Below are positions 6,597 through 13,402 of a DNA stretch of 13,402 nucleotides, in pieces. Both the position numbers and the translations under genes were made by a program. Source of the DNA: Deltaproteobacteria bacterium (GTDB taxonomy: Bacteria; Desulfobacterota; Syntrophia; Syntrophales; UBA2210); NCBI GenBank assembly GCA_016934695.1, contig JAFGSH010000030.1:1-13402 (forward strand), read 5' to 3'. The notes below the pieces were generated by a model. The model ran no database searches. It was not told the DNA's origin and saw only the letters and a program-made list of their open reading frames with translations. How positions within the stretch are numbered: position 1 is the first letter of the stretch; each line of letters begins with the position of its first letter.

Positions 6597-8159
6597 CTAT
6601 CCCTCATCCAGAACCTCCTTCACCTTCTTCACCATATCGATCAGCCGATACGGCTTGCCGATGAAACCGGCGGCGCCGGCCCTGAGCATCTCTTCCACCC
6701 TCTTGCTGGCGGAATATCCGGTGGTGACGATAACCTTGATCGCGGGGTCGATCCTCACAAGCTCTTCAAAACACCGGTACCCTCCCATACCCGGCATTCC
6801 GATGTCCAGGATGACGAGAGCGATGCGATCCCCCTGTTTCTCGTAAATCTCAATGGCCTCCTCCCCGTTTTCCGCCGTCAGTGTCGTATACCCATACTGG
6901 CCCAGGATATCACACGTTATGTCAAGAATGGGTCTCTCGTCATCGACGACCAGAATGATCCCGTTGCAGCCACGGGCTACCGGGGTCTCTCCTCGGTCTA
7001 CCGGACGCTCCTCACTTGCCGAACCGCCCCCGAACACCGGGAAGTAAATATTAAAGACGGTCCCGTGACCCTGCCTGCTGGAACAGGTGATATACCCGTT
7101 ATAATCCTTGACAATCCCGTACACGATGGCAAGCCCGAGGCCGGTGCCCTTGCTGATTTCTCTTGTCGTGTAAAAGGGTTCAAATATGCGTTCCAGCGTC
7201 TCCCCGTCCATGCCGCATCCGCTATCGGAGACAGTCAGCAATACGTACCTCCCGGGGGCGGCGCCTACGTGATCTCTGCAGTACCACTCATCCAGGGCCG
7301 TATTCCGCGTCTCGATAACGAGCTTGCCGCCGTCGGGCATGGCATCGCCGGCATTGACGACGAGATTCATGATGACCAACTCCAGCTGCACCTGATCTGC
7401 ATTGATCCGTTCAAGATCGTCGGACAGATGCGTCTCGACAGATATCATCGGAGGGATCACTCCGGTAAGGAATTTTATGATCCTGACGATTTCTCGATTC
7501 AACTCCAGCGGCCTGATCTTCTTCTCCGCCTTCCGGCTGAAGATCAGAAGCTGCTCGATCAGTCTGGTTGCCACCCGGATCTGCTTTTCAATCTGTTCAA
7601 GGTAGTCCCGATCGGGATCACCCGGCGGCTTTTTCATCAAAAGAAGCTGGGCATACCCCGAGATACCCTGAAGGACGTTGTTGAAATCATGCGCGACGCC
7701 CCCCGCCAGGATACCGATGGCTTCCATTTTCTGGGCATGGAGGAGCTGTCCCTCGAGTTTTTTCCGCTTGGTGATGTCATGCCCAGAGGCAACGGTTACG
7801 ACCGGTGTCTCGCCGTCTCCGCCGTAGATGACCCACACGTTCCACAGTCCCACGCGCACAGCGCCATCCTTGCGCAGAATCGGGATCTCCACGAGTCCCT
7901 CTGCCTGCAATGCATCTTCGATCCTTTGCAGAGATTCGGAACGGTTCTCTGCAGGGAACAACATCGCGAGGGGCTGCCCGATCATCTCCGACTCGGCATG
8001 GCCGCTCATCCCGGCAAAGGCCTCGTTGACTACGGTAATCCTCTGTTCCCTGTTCCAGACAACAATGGGCGCGTCGATATGCCTGAACACGTCATTCAGA
8101 TAGTTGCTGGCATGGAGTCTCCGGTCTACTTGTTCCCCCCTAACAAGTTTCTTCTCCAT
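6597..8159 (-). CDS. PAS-domain hybrid histidine kinase with C-terminal receiver
   Basis: This is a soluble 520-residue sensor kinase. A PAS domain spans about 20-130 (IDAPIVVWNREQRITVVNEAF, ending GHDITKRKKLEGQL). The dimerisation/phosphoacceptor helix has H157 in GGVAHDFNNVLQG. The ATPase domain follows, with N269 in NLVVNAGDAMP, DSGCGMD (312-318), the FEPFYTT F-box and GTGLGLAIVYGIV (338-350). A receiver at 400-518 has D406/D407, phosphoacceptor D452 in LDIGMPG and K502. No membrane segment is seen, so it senses a cytoplasmic signal or partner. It lies 57 bases after cheX on the same strand and may be the last gene of the che operon or have its own promoter in the AT-rich gap. GGGGAT just before the ATG is a modest ribosome site. 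It ends four bases from the NtrC-type gene, with no terminator between them. HK-plus-receiver fusions of this kind are common in deltaproteobacteria. Confidence 0.93.
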   Translation of the reverse strand: MEKKLVRGEQVDRRLHASNYLNDVFRHIDAPIVVWNREQRITVVNEAFAGMSGHAESEMIGQPLAMLFPAENRSESLQRIEDALQAEGLVEIPILRKDGAVRVGLWNVWVIYGGDGETPVVTVASGHDITKRKKLEGQLLHAQKMEAIGILAGGVAHDFNNVLQGISGYAQLLLMKKPPGDPDRDYLEQIEKQIRVATRLIEQLLIFSRKAEKKIRPLELNREIVRIIKFLTGVIPPMISVETHLSDDLERINADQVQLELVIMNLVVNAGDAMPDGGKLVIETRNTALDEWYCRDHVGAAPGRYVLLTVSDSGCGMDGETLERIFEPFYTTREISKGTGLGLAIVYGIVKDYNGYITCSSRQGHGTVFNIYFPVFGGGSASEERPVDRGETPVARGCNGIILVVDDERPILDITCDILGQYGYTTLTAENGEEAIEIYEKQGDRIALVILDIGMPGMGGYRCFEELVRIDPAIKVIVTTGYSASKRVEEMLRAGAAGFIGKPYRLIDMVKKVKEVLDEG

Positions 8160-8216
8160 GGCATCCCCATTTTTAGTATGAATTGCTACAGGCTTTTTGA
8201 TTTATTGATGATTTTA
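8160..8216. other. AT-rich spacer between cheX and the PAS kinase
   Basis: This 57-base gap is clearly more AT-rich than its flanks. It could carry a promoter for the kinase gene, but I see no well-spaced -35/-10 pair, and there is no hairpin terminator after cheX. Confidence 0.3.
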
Positions 8217-8693
8217 TCACTTGGACTGTTTTACATCGCTGATACACACATCCACGACAAAAGGCCCATGATCCGTTTCAAAGGGAATAATGAGGCTCGG
8301 CCCCCCCAGGACATGTTTGATCGAATGGCCCTTGCCCGAGATGACCGTCGGGATTGCGGCCGAGATCGTCAAACCGACCGCCTCGAGTTCCTTCCTGGAT
8401 GCCCCTGAAACCATATTGGTGATCTCACCCACGGCATCCGTAATATCGCCGTTGACTTCCGTCAGTTCCTCACCCAGCATGTTCGATACAATCTTCAGAA
8501 TGGCCTTCTCGGAAAAGCTCAGCGCCATTGACCCGGCTACCGATCCGGTCAGGCCGATGATCCCCGAGACATCGCCCGTGGCAAGACTGTCCTTCTTCAG
8601 ATACGGTTTGCCCGGCCGCGGTTCGACAGAAGCCATCGTCCTGAGCACATTCATCGTCCCCGTCAAAAAAGGGTTTATAAATCTGACATCCAT
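8217..8693 (-). CDS. cheX: Chemotaxis phosphatase CheX
   Basis: This is a 158-residue protein of the CheC/CheX/FliY phosphatase family, which removes phosphate from CheY-P and resets signalling. The CheX hallmark is present as a single E-x-x-N motif: E90 and N93 in DAVGEITNMVSGASRKEL, the residues that position water at the CheY aspartate. The start MDVRFINPF is typical, and length matches CheX. AGGAGG (8699-8704) overlaps the cheY stop codon and stands five bases before the ATG, so cheX is tightly coupled to cheY nine bases upstream; the pair is thus enzyme next to substrate. No CheD-binding C-terminal extension of CheC is seen. A second, diverged CheX-type protein is encoded at the other end of the cluster (12994-13402). 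Confidence 0.9.
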   Translation of the reverse strand: MDVRFINPFLTGTMNVLRTMASVEPRPGKPYLKKDSLATGDVSGIIGLTGSVAGSMALSFSEKAILKIVSNMLGEELTEVNGDITDAVGEITNMVSGASRKELEAVGLTISAAIPTVISGKGHSIKHVLGGPSLIIPFETDHGPFVVDVCISDVKQSK

Positions 8694-8702
8694 GGCTTCC
8701 TC

Positions 8703-9089
8703 CTAGGCCTTCTTTAAGATCTTTTCGATCTTGTCATTCAGTGTCTCAGCGGTAAAGGGCTTGACGATATAGTCACTGACGCCCGCCTTCACTGCCAGCA
8801 CAACGTTCTCCTGGAGGGCCTCCGCCGTTACCATCAGAAAGGACAGACCGGAAAGCTCGGCATCAGCCCTGACGGCCTTGAGAAACTCAAGGCCATTCAT
8901 GTTGGGCATATTCCAGTCGGATATGACGAAATCCACCTTCATTGATTTCAGAACCTTCAGGGCCTCCGCGCCGTCTTCGGCCTCGACGATATTGTTATAT
9001 CCGGCCTGTTTCAAAAGATTTTTGATGACCTTCCTCATCGTAGCGAAATCATCAACCACCAGAATCCTCATATTCTTATCAAGACTCAT
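8703..9089 (-). CDS. cheY: Chemotaxis response regulator CheY
   Basis: This is a single-domain receiver of 128 residues. It has the acidic pair D13/D14, the phosphoacceptor D58 in FVISDWNMP, the switch residue T88 and K110 in DYIVKPF, including the aromatic at the position of E. coli Tyr106. It would take phosphate from CheA and act on a motor or other output protein. AGGAG (9097-9101) lies seven bases before the ATG, so M1 is preferred to the methionine at residue 7. It follows cheA by 28 bases and precedes cheX by nine. Whether the output is the flagellar switch, type IV pili or something else cannot be decided here. Confidence 0.93.
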   Translation of the reverse strand: MSLDKNMRILVVDDFATMRKVIKNLLKQAGYNNIVEAEDGAEALKVLKSMKVDFVISDWNMPNMNGLEFLKAVRADAELSGLSFLMVTAEALQENVVLAVKAGVSDYIVKPFTAETLNDKIEKILKKA

Positions 9090-9117
9090 GACCGTGCTCC
9101 TCTTGTTTTTTTATCTC

Positions 9118-11301
9118 TCACATCTCGCTTAATTCGAACACACCTTCGGGATCCAGTATCAACCCTACGCTGCCATCACCCATAATAGCGCCTCCGGATA
9201 CACCCCGGACCCCCTTCAACCCTTCGCCGAGACTCTTGATAACAACCTCCTCTTCGCCAATGATTTCATCCACCAGGATGCACTTTGCCCCGTTTTCCCC
9301 TTCAATCACCACCGCTACAGCCTCCCAGGGGTGTTCGTGTTCGGGTTTTATATGTAATACATCATACAGCCTCACCAACGGCATGAGATGTCCCATGACA
9401 TTGATCGTCTCACCCTTCCCGGCTACGGTGTTGCATGATTTCTGCTCGGGACGCAACAACTGCCTGATCGCAACCGTCGGGATAATGTACTTCTCACCCC
9501 CCACGCGCACGATCATGCCGTTGATAATGGCCATGGTGAGGGGAAACCGGGTGATGAATGTGGAGCCCTCACCGGGCACACTATCAATTTCTATCTTCCC
9601 ACGCAACTTTTCCACTGACTGTTTTACCACATCCATCCCGACCCCCCTGCCGGAAACATCCGTCACCTTCTTGGCCGTCGAGAGACCGGGGTGAAAGATC
9701 AGCCGGTAGATATCCTGATCCGAAGGGGTGTGCGAACCGTCAACCACGCCATGCTCAATGGCCTTCTTCAGTATGCTGTTCTTGTCGAGGCCTTTTCCGT
9801 CATCCGATATCTCAATGACGATGTTCCCGCCCCTGTGGTACGCCCGGAGCTGTATCGTGCCCCTTTCGGGCTTTCCCTGCTTGACCCGTTCTTCCGGAGA
9901 TCCTATGCCGTGATCGACGGCGTTGCGTATCATATGGACGAGGGGGTTATATATCTCATCCACCATGTTCCGGTCTATCTCCGTTTCCTCGCCCTCCATG
10001 ACAACGCCGATCGATTTTCCCGTATTCTTGGACAGGTCCCGCACCAAACGGGCCATCCTCTGGAAGGTCTGCTTGATCGGGATCATTCTCAGGCTGGTGG
10101 ATGTCTTCTGTATCTCAGATGTGATGCTGGACAGCTGGACGATGCTCTTGGCCAGTTTGCTGTCCCCGTTCGACTGCACGATCTGGTTCTGCCTGATGAT
10201 CGACTGCGCAATCACGAGCTCGCCGACCATGTCGATAAGGTCGTCCAGCTTCCTGACGTCAACCCGTATCGCTCCGGTATCCATCGTCTGACCCGCCTGC
10301 TTCCTCAGGGCCTGCGAGACCTGTCGGGGAGTAACCTTTCCCTCGGCGATCAGGGTCTCCCCGATCTTCCTCGGCGGAACCGTCTCTCCTGCAATCTTCA
10401 GTCCTTCTTCCAGGGTCTCTTCCGTGACCGAGCCCTCTTCGACGAGGATCTCTCCCACCCTCTTTCTCTCCCGGGCGTCGTCCCTTTCCTCTTCGATACC
10501 CTCTATCCGCTCCCTCAGGGCAGGGAGATCAACCTCCAGCGGTTGCACCGGTTTCCCTTCAAGGCTGTCTCTCAATTGAATAATCATCGCCTTCAGGGCA
10601 TCCGCCCCGTCAAGGATGACATCGATAAATCCTGGGGTCACCTGAAGCTCGCCATTCCTCGCCTTGTCCAGGATGGTCTCCAGGCTGTGCGCAAGCTCAC
10701 GGATTTGTTCCAGGTTCAGGAAACTAGCCACCCCTTTCATCGAGTGGAAGGGCCGGAAGATGATATTGATGTATTCCTTGTTCTCGGTATCCTGCTCCAG
10801 ATTCAAGATATTCACTTCGATTTCATCAATATACTCGAGGCCCTCGACGATAAAATCCCGTATCAGAGATTCATCTCCGATCTGAACCGCCTGAGAGGGC
10901 TGGGACTCCTTCGGAGATGCCTCCGCCACATCCGCCACTATCTGTTCTCCCGTAAGGACGTTGATCACCTGGGTAAACGGTTCGATGCTCCCCTCATAGC
11001 TTCCCGTATTCTTGATGCTCTCACCGATCTCCTGCATCAGGGTGATCCCCTTCTCAAGGGCGTTGAAACCAGCCTTCTTGTCCTCGACGCTGTTGAGGAC
11101 AATCTTTTCCAAGAGAGAGCTGAGGCAACCGGCGACCTGCTTCAACTGAACCATCTTGCGGCCGTCTGCCTCCTTTACCAACCCGTCAAGGGTATTCAGG
11201 AACTTTCCTGCGGTGGGCACATCAATCTCTTTGCCGTCGATGAACAAAAAATCGGAAGCCAGATTGTTAATCAAAACCGTCAAAGAATCATGATCGTTCA
11301 T
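9118..11301 (-). CDS. cheA: Chemotaxis histidine kinase CheA with tandem MshEN-like motifs
   Basis: This is a 727-residue CheA. Domains in order: an unassigned helical N-terminal region (1-140); HPt domain (about 143-250) with phosphoacceptor H186 in FRPFHSMKG; a charged linker; two tandem motifs at 281-304 (RVGEILVEEG...) and 312-335 (KIGETLIAEG...LRKQ) that match the 24-residue MshEN half-motif; the dimerisation helices (about 343-410); the ATPase domain with NPLVHMIRNAVDHG (452-465), DDGKGLD and GRGVGMDVV; and a CheW-like regulatory domain (about 585-725). The usual P2 CheY-binding domain is not evident; the MshEN-like pair sits in its place. The kinase should phosphorylate the CheY and CheB encoded beside it. 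The ATG lies three bases after the cheB stop, so the two are coupled. Binding of c-di-GMP by the motifs is inferred, not shown; position 24 of the first copy is Ala instead of Gln. Confidence 0.93.
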   Translation of the reverse strand: MNDHDSLTVLINNLASDFLFIDGKEIDVPTAGKFLNTLDGLVKEADGRKMVQLKQVAGCLSSLLEKIVLNSVEDKKAGFNALEKGITLMQEIGESIKNTGSYEGSIEPFTQVINVLTGEQIVADVAEASPKESQPSQAVQIGDESLIRDFIVEGLEYIDEIEVNILNLEQDTENKEYINIIFRPFHSMKGVASFLNLEQIRELAHSLETILDKARNGELQVTPGFIDVILDGADALKAMIIQLRDSLEGKPVQPLEVDLPALRERIEGIEEERDDARERKRVGEILVEEGSVTEETLEEGLKIAGETVPPRKIGETLIAEGKVTPRQVSQALRKQAGQTMDTGAIRVDVRKLDDLIDMVGELVIAQSIIRQNQIVQSNGDSKLAKSIVQLSSITSEIQKTSTSLRMIPIKQTFQRMARLVRDLSKNTGKSIGVVMEGEETEIDRNMVDEIYNPLVHMIRNAVDHGIGSPEERVKQGKPERGTIQLRAYHRGGNIVIEISDDGKGLDKNSILKKAIEHGVVDGSHTPSDQDIYRLIFHPGLSTAKKVTDVSGRGVGMDVVKQSVEKLRGKIEIDSVPGEGSTFITRFPLTMAIINGMIVRVGGEKYIIPTVAIRQLLRPEQKSCNTVAGKGETINVMGHLMPLVRLYDVLHIKPEHEHPWEAVAVVIEGENGAKCILVDEIIGEEEVVIKSLGEGLKGVRGVSGGAIMGDGSVGLILDPEGVFELSEM

Positions 11302-11304
11302 ACG

Positions 11305-12350
<1,046 letters not shown>

Positions 12351-12417
12351 ATCAGGGAGTGCGGGATGGAATCGATATCACCGACCATATCCGTTGCCGG
12401 TATCATCTCAGCCCCGT

Positions 12418-12930
12418 TTATTCCCTGCCATTCACATACGGGTACCAATCTTCCCGGCGGAGGTTTTCCGCCTTGAAGACGATAACTTCATTACTGAAGG
12501 TGTTGTACACGAGCTTTCGCCCCACATCACCACCTACATCTTCAGACACAATCCTGATCTTGAATCTCCCCAGGACGCTTCTGGCGATCCTGATATTCTC
12601 TCCGGCCACTTTCCTGCATTCGGCCGATTGCGGCAGTGCAGCTCCGCCGAATATCTGTGCCCTGATATTTCTTATATCGGCCTTCTCTCTCAAGAACATT
12701 CGTACGAGATGGCTCACCGCCACATTCCCATAGCGGGCGGTCGCCTCCCGTTTGTCATCCGTGCAGGGGTGTGAATAATGAGCCGCCCCACCGTACCGCC
12801 TCTTGCAGTCCCACAGGGAAACGACCACGCACGAACCGATAACGGTGGATATGACGGACGGTTCCCTGTTCAGGAATATATACCCCGGCTTCAGATAATA
12901 CTCATACAGTCGAACATCTTTTTCCTTCAT
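12418..12930 (-). CDS. cheD: Chemoreceptor glutamine deamidase CheD
   Basis: This is a 170-residue CheD, which deamidates glutamines on chemoreceptors and, in some species, is sequestered by CheC. The papain-like active site is present: C34 in GSCVVVSLWD and H51 in GGAAHYSHP, exactly 17 residues apart as in Thermotoga CheD, with S28/T29 in VISTVIGSC as the third residue. I chose the ATG at 12930, preceded by AAGGG and a four-base gap, because the family usually starts close to this point. A GTG at 12954 would add eight residues (MRDGNKGC) but lacks a good ribosome site. It lies 63 bases after the CheX-like gene and upstream of cheB, so two receptor-modifying enzymes sit side by side. The C-terminus (DWYPYVNGRE) looks complete. 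Confidence 0.92.
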   Translation of the reverse strand: MKEKDVRLYEYYLKPGYIFLNREPSVISTVIGSCVVVSLWDCKRRYGGAAHYSHPCTDDKREATARYGNVAVSHLVRMFLREKADIRNIRAQIFGGAALPQSAECRKVAGENIRIARSVLGRFKIRIVSEDVGGDVGRKLVYNTFSNEVIVFKAENLRREDWYPYVNGRE

Positions 12931-12993
12931 ACAACCCTTGTTCCCGTCGCGCACCCCACAACATGATATGCCATGGGCTGCTCTGCCGAATCC

Positions 12994-13402
12994 TCAATCA
13001 ACCGCAACAATCACCCCGGCCTTTCTGCCGTCCGAATCGAAATCCAGCCTGCAGGCATCTTCCGTCAAATCAAGATCCCCGACCGGCTCTCTGAACACCG
13101 GCGCCGACAGGGTGAAGACCCGCGTGCTGTCGAACCTGCCGAGAAAATATCCGCAGACCATATTCACCGCTTCTTTCGCGCAGTCCTCTACCCTCTGCGG
13201 GATGATCTTGTCCTCCTCCAAGCCCAGCATATTCTGTACCATGGCCTTCGCCATATTCCGGGAGAGCAAGACCCGCACCTCGCCTTTCATGGAACCATCG
13301 AACCGTATGGAGGATTCCATGTCATACGTTCCCGCTTCATCATCGTCCGGAGGTTCGAGAAAGAGAAAGAACATCTTCTCAAAGACCTCAGAAATCGAAA
13401 GC
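12994..13402 (-). CDS. CheX-like phosphatase domain protein (5' cut by window)
   Basis: The reading frame stays open to the window edge, so the methionine at 13374 is probably internal; the preceding residues LSISEVFEKMFFLFLEPP fit the opening helix of CheC/CheX-type proteins. About 135 residues are visible. The CheX/CheC hallmark E-x-x-N appears in CAKEAVNMVCGYFLGRFD, following a run that resembles the family (VLLSRNMAKAMVQNMLGL). In this family the E/N pair attacks CheY-P. It is the most upstream gene visible in the che cluster and is clearly different in sequence from the cheX at 8217-8693. It may act on a different receiver, or have lost activity and act as a partner for CheD. The rest of its N-terminus, and any promoter, lie outside the window. 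Confidence 0.75.
   Translation of the reverse strand, partial: LSISEVFEKMFFLFLEPPDDDEAGTYDMESSIRFDGSMKGEVRVLLSRNMAKAMVQNMLGLEEDKIIPQRVEDCAKEAVNMVCGYFLGRFDSTRVFTLSAPVFREPVGDLDLTEDACRLDFDSDGRKAGVIVAVD

Noticed and set aside
7065..8408. Plus-strand open frame of 447 codons opposite the PAS kinase and cheX
   Set aside because: The minus-strand kinase and CheX have full sets of catalytic motifs; the plus frame spans both genes and the gap and shows no family features.

Overview
The window looks like chromosomal DNA from a GC-rich, Gram-negative bacterium, most likely a member of the Desulfobacterota (the former deltaproteobacteria). That placement is inferred from gene families: a PEP-CTERM protein with an ExeA-like ATPase, a soluble PAS kinase with a C-terminal receiver, an NtrC-type regulator, and a che cluster built from CheX, CheD, CheB, CheA and CheY. 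No rRNA or tRNA is present to fix the lineage.

Layout. (1) Positions 1-1854, plus strand: the C-terminal end of an FAD-dependent glycerol-3-phosphate dehydrogenase (GlpD type), then an FGGY sugar/polyol kinase. Together they form a polyol-phosphate catabolic unit. (2) Positions 2101-4241, plus strand: an ExeA/GspA-like AAA ATPase and, after a 419-base C-rich gap, a secreted PEP-CTERM protein. A perfect 10-bp-arm palindrome lies upstream of the PEP-CTERM gene. (3) A bidirectional hairpin terminator separates this from a minus-strand lysine-rich coiled-coil protein (4312-4686). (4) Positions 4687-5212 form a gap with a run of inverted repeats, leading to a plus-strand NtrC-family sigma54 activator (5213-6592). 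(5) From 13402 down to 6597, minus strand: a chemotaxis-type operon in the order cheX-like (cut by the window edge), cheD, cheB, cheA, cheY, cheX, followed by a PAS histidine kinase/receiver that converges tail to tail with the NtrC gene (4-base gap).

How the parts fit. CheA would phosphorylate CheY and CheB. CheX would dephosphorylate CheY-P. CheB and CheD would adjust receptors by demethylation and deamidation. No receptor, cheW or cheR lies inside the window; they may be upstream of 13402 or elsewhere. The most interesting point is inside CheA. Where the CheY-binding P2 domain usually sits, there are two tandem copies of a motif (R/K-[IV]-G-E-x-L-[VI]-x-E-G) that matches the c-di-GMP-binding MshEN signature of type II secretion and pilus ATPases. 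This suggests, but does not prove, a chemosensory kinase that reads c-di-GMP directly.
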